From Entophlyctis helioformis (lineage: Eukaryota; Chytridiomycota; Chytridiomycetes; Chytridiales; Chytriomycetaceae): DNA of 64,000 bases. A program made the translations under genes and the position numbers. The notes under the pieces are model-generated. The model worked only from the letters and a program-made list of their open reading frames with translations. It was not told where the DNA came from and ran no database searches. Position 1 is the first letter of the stretch, and each line of letters begins with the position of its first letter. Where the stretch lies: the NCBI GenBank assembly GCA_025526915.1, contig JAHLKH010000082.1, forward strand, positions 1 to 64,000, in the 5' to 3' direction. Below are positions 39,881-50,700 of this stretch, piece by piece.

Positions 39881-42447
39881 ATGTTTGCGGCGAACAACAA
39901 GTTCAAGGGAGGCTTGGATGTAGAGCTCGTGTCTGCGGCGTTTGCCATTGCAAGTGCATGCCTTGCCCATGCTGCCCACTGCGCGCACGCGGCTGACTGC
40001 CAAGCCACGCCGCGACAGCCCGGCATTGCTGGCTCATCGTTCAGGGCATCAACAACAAGCCAGCTCGGTCGCCGGACTTCGTCTAAAAAGAGCCGCGCTG
40101 TGGGAGCATCAACAGCCAACACCATTGGCAGCGACGAGGGCGCCGGTGGCGGCAGCAATGCCGACTTTGCAAACAACAGTGCGGCTGCGCCGACTGCGGC
40201 TGCCATGGCGGCGGCATATGCTGCTGGTGCGTCGTCGCTCTCGTCGAGCGCGGCGTCGGGCCAGTCGCGTATCCGCAACGTCAAGCAGCCAACCGTGCAG
40301 TTTGAGGGTCTGTCGCCTCTGCCAGACGCCCAGCCGCCGCCGTTTGTGCCGACATCCGACCAAGACAACACGTCTGTTCCTGCCTCTCTCCACCAGGCTG
40401 TGTTCCCAACATCAATGCTGACATCCATGGCACGCTTCGCACTTGAACAACAACAGAGACTCGTACAACAAAGTCCGGCAGCTCATCTTCAATCAGGCCC
40501 TCAAATACGTACGTCAGTCTCGCCATGCATCCACCGGCATGACGCTCACCATCGCAACCACCTCGGCCAAACAGAATGTGACAAAGGCCGAGCAGAGCAC
40601 AGTCAACTTTAACGAGATTGCAGAGACGGACACGGGCGAGCTGCTCGAGACACACGTCAAGCAGGATCTCGCGTCCAACCTGGGCGAGGGCGACACGTTC
40701 CGTCTCGTCATGCTCGGCATGGTGTTCCTGGACGCCATATCGATCGCCATCCAGGCAAACTCCAAGCTCGTTCTCGCCGTCTCGGTGAGTCGCAGATGCG
40801 TCACGGGGGAGAGCTTGCATTCCAGCAGACGGAACTACCGCCAGGTGTGCAGTACTACTGGGGAGCGAACCTGTTCATGTACCTCAACCGCGTGTTTGTC
40901 GGCATCTTTGTCATGGAGATTCTGTTCAAATGGTACTATGGGTTCTCCAAGTTCTGGCGAAGCTGGTGGAACATTTTTGATGTGCTTATCGTCATTGTCC
41001 AGCTATCCGAACCAGGTGCATATCCTGCCTGTCTACTGTGCTTTGGACCTGTCATGTTACAGCCAATGCTGACACGAGAGCTGCATTGACTCGGGTCAAA
41101 GTGCATCTGGTGCTGGCTCATATCGGCATTCTGCGCGTGATTCGCATCTTTCGGCCATTCAAGTCCCATCGCACCATGCCGATCCTGTCTGGTGCTCAGA
41201 TTGTAATGCAAACCATTGCCGATTCGTCTGCTGGCAAGTTGTCTGGCGCCTGACATGGGACACGCATGGCTCATCTGGTGGCTGACCGCAAGTGTCCGCG
41301 GACAGATGTGGCCAACATCTGCGTGCTGCTCATCATGATCACGTACATCTGGTCTGTGATTGGCGTTACGCTCTTTGGGGTGGTCCAGCCAATCGATTTC
41401 GGGTCTATTGATCGGAGTATGCTCTGCCGTCTCTTGACTGTTGTTGTGATGATTGTCGACTGCACTCGCTGATCTTCTTTCCAACGTCAGCATTCTACAC
41501 GTTGTTTGTGACAGTCACCATGATTGGATGGATGGAGATATTTGAAGAGCTCGAGGTGGGGACACTCTGGCGATGCCGCCCCAATAGCATTGCCCTGACA
41601 CGGACGGACTGGCATTCAGAAAAAGGGATACTTTGTGGTCGCAGCCATCTACTTTTCGTCATACTTGGTCATTGCATCGCTCGTGTTCATGAAGATCGTC
41701 GTGGCTGTTGTCGTGGCCAACGTGGAGGAGGCGTACAAGCTCATGGAGATCCAGAAGCGTGCACAGAATCGCCGGTTGAAGACGACGCGGTCCAGCAAAA
41801 GCGGTGAGTGGCGCAAACCGACAGAGCGCGGCCGAGTGTGGCCAAGTAAGATCGAGTGTGGCTGACGCTGTGAATGCACATGCAGCGCTGTCAGGCAAGG
41901 AGGCGGCTGTGCGCCGTGCAGTCAACATGCCCCGTAGAGACCACGAAGTCTGGAAGACGCAGATCCCATACGAACTGCCTGTAAGCGCGTTCATGCAGGG
42001 ATGCCAGGCATGCGACAAGTGCGCGACAGAAACGTACTGACTGACTGACTGGACCGATGATGAACAGAATTTTGACAACCTGTCCAAGGAGCGGCTGGAA
42101 AAGTATCTGATTGTGCTGGCCATCATCGAGGACAGCATGGCCGAATACATGCGCATCAAGGAAGAGCTCAAGAAGATCCAGGTCGAAGTCAAGCAGCTCA
42201 ACCAGATGTCGCACGAGAGCCAAGAGGCTAATGAGGGTGACGAGCTGGACGAAATGGATGGAGAGGACCCAGTGAGTTGGCACTTTGCATGAGCTTGGTG
42301 CTCAAGAGTGCGGCTGACCTGCGGCTGACATGCGGCCGACATGCACGGTTCCAGCTAATCGACGATCGCCAGTTTGGTGGCGACGCACTGTCGCAGCTCA
42401 TGCGGTCGCGCAACAAGAACGATGCCCGCAAAGTGTCCATCAAGTAG
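39881..42447 (+). CDS. CatSper-like single-domain voltage-gated cation channel
   Basis: Six-helix channel subunit. After a low-complexity N-terminus (ATG at 39881), exon junctions are 40784/40829, 41015/41063, 41233/41306, 41416/41491, 41555/41622, 41803/41886, 41980/42068 and 42271/42355. S1: LVMLGMVFLDAISIA. S2: YLNRVFVGIFVMEILFKWYY. S3: NIFDVLIVIVQL. S4: RVIRIFRPFKSHR, five basic residues at every third position. S5: VLLIMITYIWSVIGVTLFG. Pore: FYTLFVTVTMIGWMEIF. S6: YLVIASLVFMKIVVAVVVAN. A coiled coil follows (EELKKIQVEVKQLNQM). CatSper filters read TxDxW; here the Asp is Ile. The intron at 41234-41305 has a GC donor. The frame changes near 40440, by an intron or an indel. A role in zoospore flagellar Ca2+ entry is inferred. 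Confidence 0.8.
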
Positions 42448-42640
42448 CATGCAATAGCACAGCGCAATCGTGTCAATTGATACAGTGTTAATTGGAAAAG
42501 GATGAGGATGAGACACGCTCGTGACAAAGAGCAAGATCAGACAGACATGAGGAGAATGGAGACACGTATAAGAGCAAAGGTGTATGTTGGGTCGAGGGGA
42601 CGACGAGGCGAGACAGGGACAGGAAGCGGGCCGGTGGCTC

Positions 42641-44777
42641 TTATTCCGTCTTGATCTTGTTCTTGGAATCGTCGTCAGAGTCTGTGCTGGCATTGCTGTC
42701 CACGTCCGACTCGCCGCCGTTGAGGCTCTTGCGCTTGTCGTGCACCGGGTTGCCCATGGCGACGGCAGCGAGCAGGATGAGGTGGGCAAGCAGAAGCGTT
42801 GTGGAGCTGGTGTTGGTGGACGGGTAGACGTTCCAGGCGTACTCGATCATGATGAAAATGGCAATCTTGGCATTGAAGCCGAGACCCGTGCGCCAGAGCA
42901 GGTAGGGGATGGTCCAGAAGTACCAGCTGTAGAACTGGTAGTGCAGCGAGCGAGCAAAGATGATGCCGATCAGGTTGGAGCTGAACAGGATCAGGAGCGT
43001 GTCTGAGGCATCGGGATCGTGTGAGTGGCTTGCATGGGTTAAGCAATCCGTAAACATGGGGGCTACTCCTTACCATCGGCAGAGACAATGTCGTCCTTGA
43101 TCACGGTCGGCCTCTTCTTGACGCCCATGTCGATCTTGAGATCCTCTATGAACTTGCTGATAAAGTCTGCAAGCCAGAGGTGCACCTGGGGACGCTTGTA
43201 GTGGCGAGGAATGTGTCGTCTCCACACGGTGGCGGCAAAGCCAACGAGGAAGATGACGTGCAGAGCGAGGAGACCCATGGCAAACTCGGGCGAGGAGAAG
43301 ATTTCCTCGGGCACAAAGCGCCAGTTGACGGTCCACTTGAAGTCAAACTGACGGCCAAAGTCGAATGCGCGCGTGAGGTAGCTTTCGGGAGCCGTGTAGA
43401 GGAAGGGAGCAGCGAGCACGACCTGAATGGCAAGCACGACGAGGGCATTGCCCAGCGAAACGAAGATGCCTGCGTTGCGGAAGAAGACGAATGCAAAGCC
43501 AGGGGCGAACAGCAGCACGTTCATCTTGACAGAGAGCGCAAGACTGTACACGGATAGCATTTCCGTGTTATATGGGCGTCAAGTGCACAGCAGCGCAAAC
43601 CAGTCCTTGCAGGTACCTGAACAGGACGGATGAACGCAGCCAGCGCTTCTTTGTGAGGGCGAGGACACTCGAGAACAGGAAGAACATGGCAACAGGGTCG
43701 TTGAACAGACGCAGCGTGTAGATGGAATGCATGCGCTTGGAGAACATGAGCAGCGGGATCGCCCAGAGAGGGAACTGTTCAAGGCGATCGCAAGGTTGGT
43801 CAGCAACGTGCTCACGAGTCGATGGAACGAAGCGAGCAGGACCCACAATCTTTGAGCGGCGGTAGATCAGGACAACGACAAAAAGGTGGCGACGTAGAGC
43901 CATGCGAAGATGATCTGGGCGATGGCGACGTACTTGCCGCCGTTGGTGACAAATACAGCAGGGAATACAAGTAGACAAAGCCGGCAGGGTAGACGAGGGG
44001 GCCGGTCGATCCGCTCAGCTTGGCGTAGTCGAACTCGCCGCCAATGAAGCCGGCGACCTCTTGCATGTACGCCTGCCAGTCAATCTCGGTGTCTGTGTGC
44101 GCACAGGACGTGGTGGCGTTTTGGCGATGGCGACGTCGATGGCGCAGCACGGAAAGGGAGATGGTGGCGGAAGGAGCGGGGGTGGTGGCAGTGAAGGCCA
44201 GGCGAGATCATGCGACGCGGAAGTCGTGGCGAGGAACGGGTCAGCTCACAACGAGATGGCGATGACAGGCAGCAGCGATATGGCAGGCAGATGGGAGGCC
44301 CCGGTGCACAGGGACAGAGCGACAGACGGGCAGAGCGACAGACGGGCAGACGTACAGGCGACGTTGACGATGACGGCAAAGTTGAGGACAAGCTCAAAGA
44401 CGAGGAGCGACAGCAGAAAGTACGAGACGAGCATGCGGGACGACAGGTTGCGCTTGAGCTTGCTCCAGGCGCCCTCGTTGGCGGGCTCGCCGTCGACATC
44501 GTCGTCCGAGTCCTCGTCGGGCTTGCGGCCGTGCACGGTCGTGACGGTCTCGGTGGTCTCGACGGTCTCGACGGTCGTGACGGTCGTCTTGCCCTTGCGC
44601 TTGAGCTTGCTGAACAGGCCGCGGGACGACTCTTCCGAGTGGTCGACGACGAAGAGGTCGTCGTCGGGATTGGCGGGCGGCGGCGGTGGCGGGGCTGCTG
44701 CCGACAGCGGTCGACGTCATGAACGTCGTCGTGGTGGTTGTGGTGGTTGTCGTGTGGACGGCGGCGGCGGGGTCCAT
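42641..44777 (-). CDS. ALG3: ALG3, dolichyl-P-Man:Man5GlcNAc2-PP-dolichol alpha-1,3-mannosyltransferase
   Basis: ER membrane enzyme adding the first lumenal mannose to the N-glycan precursor. Exons 44356-44777, 43847-44092, 43617-43774, 43074-43543 and 42641-43002. Family motifs: [67 protein letters not shown] and [20 protein letters not shown]. The N-terminal 120 residues are an unusual Thr-rich, acidic extension before the first helix ([20 protein letters not shown]); the C-terminus is acidic and basic ([11 protein letters not shown]). Two one-base losses in T runs (near 43935 and 43885) and one frame change in the GCC-rich exon 1 (near 44690) interrupt the frame; assembly error is likely since all core motifs are conserved. 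The gene is divergent from the NTF2-like gene (138 nt between starts). Confidence 0.92.
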
Positions 44778-44915
44778 GAGGGTGTCCAGGTCCGAGCTTG
44801 GCGTCGAGGCGTGGCGGGCCGGTCGAGACGCTCAGCGGGAGCCTCGAGGAAGCCCGTTTTGTCCATTCCAGTACTTGGTTTGCGGGAAACTGGTAAAATA
44901 TCGACGCCTGGGAAC

Positions 44916-46311
44916 ATGGACATTGCCAACATCCAGACCGAGATCCGCACGGCGCTCGCCGACATCATCAGCAAGGACACGGCCAAGCAGCGGATCGCCA
45001 TCGAGCGCATCTACGACGCAGAGTGCCGTCTGCAGAACCCGTACCTGGTGAGCGTCGCCGTGCCCTTGTGCGTCTGCTTTGCTGCCTGTCTGTGTGCCTG
45101 CCTGCTCGTGTCTGCGAGGCGACGCAGGCGGCAGCGGCAGCCACGTGCGTCCAAGGCGGGCGTGCCGCAGATGCCAGCAGATGCCGCAGCCAGCCAGGGG
45201 CCTCTGGGATCCACGCACACCGCCGCCACGCACACCGCACGCCGTACAACTGCTGACGCTGCACTGCTCGCCCACTTGCTCGCCCGCTGCACTCGACAGG
45301 TGCTGCAAGGCCGAGAGGAAATCATCCGCTCGTTTGGCTCGCTGGCTGCCAGCAACACGGACATTCTGGTCAGAGTGCTCACTGTCAGTAAGTGGCTGCA
45401 TGGCCTGCTTGGCTTGCTGGCCTGCCCATCGCCTGGTGCACACAGCCGCTCACACTCTGCCGTCTACCAGCCTACGACGCCTCGCAGCAGACCTGCATTG
45501 CTGATGTCCACCAGGTCATCCGTCCAAAGGTACCCATCGCATGCCAAGTCATGTCCTGTCATGCCATGCTACTCCCTGGCCATGCTCCGCCCTGGCCATG
45601 TCCGCATCGCAGACTGACCGTTGCTGATCGTCGCTCTAGGCTCTCGGCGGTGTCATCTCCATCAAAATGCACCACATCCTCAAGCTGCAGCTCGAGCCGT
45701 CCGAGAACGGCCTCTACCGCATCGTCGACCACCACGAGATCTACGTGGCGCAGGACATGATCTCGCAGGTGCCCATCATCGGCGGCTTCTACGACCAGAG
45801 CCTCAGAAACGCCGTCGGCCAGATCTCCATGGCCGGCACGTCCTTGCTCGACTACACGGGCATCCTCGACTTTGTGCCCGCTGCCGTCCAAAAGACGGTC
45901 GGTGCGGCCAGCGCTGTGCGCCAAAAGGCGGGCCAGATTGCAGGCTCCGTCACACACGCCGGCGGCAGAGTCATTGAGGCCACGGGCGTGCCGTCGCTCA
46001 TTGGCGGCGTCGTTGCTGTGGCTGCAGACTACGCCAAGTGGGGTGCTGCGTCGCTCATCGAGGAGGGCCGAGGCGATCACATCGACTGCTACTCGCCCAC
46101 CTGCAGACCGGGCAAGATCTGCTACTCGCCCACATGCCCGCGCGGCCGCAGCTACACCTGGGTCTCGAGCCAGTCGATCCAGGACATCATCAAGGGTGCG
46201 TACACGGGTGCGTCCAAGCAGGTCTTTTTCAGAACGCATTCACACGACAAGCATCTGGACCGTCCAGGCACTCCGGCCCGTGCCGGCACGCCCACTCCCG
46301 GCCATGAATGA
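44916..46311 (+). CDS. NTF2-like (SnoaL-fold) fungal protein with Cys-rich CYSPTC tail
   Basis: Exons 44916-45047, 45300-45387, 45471-45529 and 45640-46311 give 316 residues. The N-terminal 150 residues match a widespread fungal NTF2-like family of unknown function: helices ALADIISKDTAKQRIAIERI, then CRLQNPYL, GREEIIRSFGSLAASNTDIL, TCIADVHQVIRPK, then strands ISIKMHHILKLQLEPSENGL and YRIVDHHEIYVAQDMISQVP. The middle is an amphipathic region (AASAVRQKAGQIAGSVTHAG). The tail holds two copies of CYSPTC (CYSPTCRPGKICYSPTCPRG), a possible metal-binding pair. Intron 1 (252 nt) and intron 3 contain CATGCC-type repeats. A poly(A)-type AATAAA follows at 46327. Confidence 0.75.
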
Positions 46312-46326
46312 CCCATTCCATCAATG

Positions 46327-46332
46327 AATAAA
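46327..46332 (+). promoter_or_regulatory. AATAAA poly(A) signal of the NTF2-like gene
   Basis: Canonical AATAAA 16 nt after the stop codon. Confidence 0.6.
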
Positions 46333-46504
46333 ACACCTGCCCAAACGTTTGACAAGAAGCATCGCGTCTGCCCGCCATGCTCGCCTCTCAGACTCGCCTG
46401 CCAACGCAAGACGAGACGGCCGACCGCTCTCACAAGCTGCCGCACTTCAAGCCCATATCGTCGCTCTTCCCACCCGAAGAGGAACGAGACCAGCACTATT
46501 CAGC

Positions 46505-47675
46505 ATGACCGACCTCTTCTCTGACTCGGACAGCTCAGAGCCAGACTCGATGTGGACAATGCGGCCACTGACCATCAGACGCAAGTCGCGAAGCCAGGCA
46601 AGGCTTCCACCACCAGCACAACAACAGCAGCGACGGCAACGACTGCACCCAGCAAGAAGCATCAGAACCAGTCGACGTCTGCCTGGCTCGTTCTCCTCCT
46701 GTCTGGCTTAGCCACCGTCGTCTTCATCTCAAGCGTCGTCGCCTCAGCCCAGCCAACAAGCGATGGCCACGGCCAAAAACCGGATTATCTCGCGGCCCTG
46801 TTCGCCCGCTTTGCGTCCGTCCTTCCGCCCAGCTCGGCCGACGCTCTCGACGCCAGTCTCTTGGCCGACTTTGCCAAGCAAGCCTCTACCCACCTGGCCG
46901 CTTGGACGGACGCCATCCACCACTTTGCCCTAGCACCCATGGCAGCCTTCGCACCGCTGTTCGCACAGTCTCGGACGCGTGGTTCGCGTTCCTGTGGCCC
47001 ATGTTCGCCCCGCTCGTCCACGACGCTCTCCAGAAGGCCAAGTCGGACTGCGTCTGCACACCCTTTCGGGCTCCCTTCTCGAAATCGGCCCGGGTACTGG
47101 CTCAAACGCACCCCTCTTCTCGCCGTCGCTCGTGTCGTCCATCACGCTGCTCGAGCCCAACGCTTTCATGAACGCCAGCCTGGTGGCTGCGTTTGTCAAG
47201 GCCGGATTCCCGACTCACAGCTCCGCGTCGTCAATACGGGCATCATGGACGGCTCGTCGATCGTCCCCAAAGCCTCCATAAACGCCGTGGTCGGCACGCT
47301 GGTGCTGTGCTCGGTGCCGTCAGACCAACTCGCTAGCTCGATTGCGCTGATTCATGACTGGCTCAAGCCCGGTGGCGAGTACCTGTTTGTCGAGCATGTG
47401 GCGGCCGAGCATGGGAAGTGGACACACACCGCTCAGCGGTTTGCTGCGCCGCTGTTCTACACGTTTGGCGGCGGGTGCAATCTGCAGCAGGAGACAGGCC
47501 CGCGATTCGTGCTGCCGCTGACTGGGAGAGCGTCGAGATCCGCGGCAGTGTCGAGGGCATGCAACCAATCATCTGGGGACGCGCTGTCAAACGCTCGGCC
47601 CCAACGCAGACCGCCACGTCCATCGTCGGTACATCCAAAAGTTTTTCACACGCACCTAGTCCAGCCGTCCATTAG
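46505..47675 (+). CDS. Membrane-anchored class I methyltransferase (METTL7-like), frame broken
   Basis: The ATG at 46505 begins MTDLFSDSDSSEPDS. One apparent base loss later the frame gives a signal-anchor helix AWLVLLLSGLATVVFISSVV, and further one-base losses (near 46970, 47045, 47205 and 47495) are needed to follow the protein. Read this way it contains AWFAFLWPMFAP, the SAM-binding motif LLEIGPGTGSNAPL, then ITLLEPNAFM, VVGTLVLCSVP, LKPGGEYLFVEHV and VEGMQPIIWGRAV, the order seen in METTL7/Methyltransf_11 proteins anchored to ER or lipid droplets. All breaks are same-sign losses with conserved motifs between them, so an assembly problem is likelier than a dead gene, but a pseudogene cannot be excluded. 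Substrate unknown. Confidence 0.65.
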
Positions 47676-47737
47676 TCACTTCCTTGCACGCATTGCCCGA
47701 CAGCTCCCCGCCTTTATTCTGTAAAACCCATCCGTCT

Positions 47738-50700
47738 CTAGAACCACACTTTATACATTTCTGTCAAACGAAGGCCGGCGCAATGCACCCAAGAGGCCGT
47801 GCTCGTTGCCACAACAGTAGCAGTGGCCAGTGTCGGTGACCGGCCACTTCCGAGCGGCGGCCTGCCGTCCAACTGCAACGATCGCACAAGACTTGCTGTC
47901 CGCTCAACCGACTCCTGAGTCAGCGCACGAATACGTGCCATCTCCAGCATCTGCGCGTGCTCCAGGTTGCTTTGCGGTGGCACCGCACCTGCATCCGTTG
48001 CATCCATTACATCCTCTGCAGAGTGCGCTTGTGTTGGAATGGATGCTTGGCGGATACCAAGTCCTGCTGAACCGCTTGCCGACGACACCATGCTGTCCAT
48101 ACGGTCAAGTGATGCAAAAGGCAGGCCCGTCCCAATCGCTGGTCCCTTACTCGACCGCTTCCACGACGCAGCCGTTGTCTTGTTATTCTCGACAGCCTCG
48201 CGGATGGTCTCGGCCGTCGACTCCAGGGACCGTTGCGTGAGCAGCTGGATGTGCTCAAGGTCCTGCTGTGCGTGAGATGCTTGCTGGTTATGGCGGTGCG
48301 CTGCCTCGGCGGCGGCGGCTTTGGATTCCGATGCGCTGGTGGCAAGAGTCGCGCGTGCCTGCATGGCGGCTTTGATGGACTCTGCGGTCGAGGCAAGGGA
48401 CTGCTTGGTCATGAGCCGCACATGCGCCATGTCAGGGTCCGTGTCTGCCGACATGGGGCTGCCAATGCTGCCGCCTGGAGAGGCTGCGTCTGGCTGAACG
48501 AGAAGATGCGGCATTGGTCGCAGCAGCTGGCTCTGTTGCTGTTGCTGCTGCTGTTGCTGCTGTTGCTGCTGGTTGCTGGTGCTGCTGGTGCTGCATGCTC
48601 GATCGGATCGTCTCGGCAGTCTTGGACAGCGACTGGTGGGTCAGATGCCTCACGTGCTCCATGTCGCGAAGATAATGCTGCTCAACTGCGTCGGCCAGCC
48701 GATCCGTCTCGGCCTCTGCGACCAGTGCGGGCCATGACCCACCGCGCGTCGTCCTTGTCGTGGTCGTGGTCGTTGTTGTCGTTGTGGTCACAAGCGATTC
48801 CATGAGCACCGCTGCTGCTGCTGTTCCGGGCAGACTATTGTGGCCCCGCACGTCGTCGCGCATCGCATTCAGGTCTCGCTCAATGGCAGAAATCGCCATG
48901 CTGCTGTCCGCCACGCTCATCTCCGAACCGCCAGCACCGATACCTACAACGCCAACACGGCCCTGGTGTGCCGACTGCACCAGCCCTGCGAGGGTTGCAA
49001 CCGTTTGATCAAGCGACTCACGCGACCGCAGCTGGATACTCCGCAGCTCCTGCTCAAACTCGCGTTCGCGCTGCGCCACCATGATCTCGAGTTGGTGCTC
49101 TGCTGGATCCTGGTCGTGCTGCGCGTCAACTGGCGAGATACTGCGTTCGAGAGGCACAGGAGCAGCACCGGCGGTCGCTCTTGCAGGCGGTCGGCTGCCC
49201 GCATCGTCATTGCTGTCCACAGCATGCTCGAGACGATCGGCATGTGGCACCGCAGGGGTGGTGGGCGACGTGACTCGCGCAACGGCGTTGTCTGCGAGGC
49301 TGCATCCGTTGATTGTGTCCCAGCTTGCATGGATCCGGCCACCTTGCCAATATGCGCATCGAACGGTGCTGTTGATTCTCCAGCAGATCCGGTGGCCACG
49401 ACCGCCAGCGGCACATGATCGGCAACTGGAACCCACGCATCCGCATCCAGACACTTCCACAGATCGCCCATGCCGCCGGTCATTCCACCCGCACTCTGCA
49501 TCTGTCGAATGGCGTCCCGCATGGTCACAACAGCATTCCGCAGCTTGCGCATATTAGCATTCGTCGACACTCGCAACACCGCGTCGCAGAATCCGGTGAT
49601 TCGAGCCAGCAGCTGATCGTGGGTCTCAAGAACCAGGACCACCTGGCCATAAGCACGATCACGCTCAATGAGTCGCACGCGGATATCGTGCCGCTCCCGG
49701 TCGAGCTGGTGCATCTGTCGACGCAGTTCGCTCGTCTCCGTCATCAGTTGCCGCACATTCCGTTCAAGCTCGTCGCGCTCTGCTCGTACGCCGGACAGCG
49801 CAACACTATCGCCAGTCTGCTGGTCGGCGAGCCGCTGAGATCGGCGTTGGTCGTCCAGCTGGGACTTGAGGCGGCGGACTTCGCCAACAGCCGCCTGGTA
49901 ATCAGCCACTGCCGATGCATGCTTGCCTGACAGCTGTGCCATTTCGCGGTCATGCTGCGAGAGCAACTCGGCGAGCCGTGATTCTACGCGGATCTTTGCC
50001 TGGCGGGCTTCCGCCAACTGGGCATCAAGCTCTGCAAGTCGGCTGGTGGCATCGCGACTTGGATCCGCTGCAGACTGGTGCTTGCTTGCCAACAGCCGCT
50101 TGAGGGATGCGTTCTCTGTCTGCACGAGGACAATCTGCAGCGACAGTTCCTGATGCTGATGCAGCCCGCAAGTCGGTGCCTCTGGTTCTGGCTGAATGTT
50201 GTCTTGTGTCTGAGCATCACTCATCGCAATGGCGCGTGTCTGCGTACCGCGGTCAGCAAGAGCCCGCTTGCGACTACGCTTGGATGCTGCCTGGGCCGCT
50301 CGGCTTGTGGCCGACAGCCGATCCTGCTGCGGTGCAGGCGCTTCTTCCGGCGTACGGTCTCCAGTGGACAGAGACGACGCAGCATGCGCAACTTGGGCAG
50401 TCTGCAGTTGAGATGCCATGCGAGAAAACTCCAACTCCATGGCCTGTCGCTGCTGGCCAAGCGCAACCAGCTCTTCAGCCTGCCTCGACGTCGTGGTCTG
50501 CAGCTGCGATATCCGCGCCTCGGATGCCTGCAGCTGGCTTTCCAGAACCACGCGTACTTGTCTGGCCGACTCGATATCAGCAAGCTGCTGAGCCGTGCGC
50601 TTCTGCAGGGACTCCAGAGCAGCGCGCTGTGTTTCCATGTGGCGCAGATCGTCGTCGTCGTCCATGCAGAACTTCTCGACAGCGGCAGTGTCTGTCTTTG

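Noticed and set aside
46552..47724. Single 390-codon reading frame as the methyltransferase
   Set aside because: Its start is GTG and large parts are out of frame with the SAM-binding motif; the conserved protein alternates between frames.
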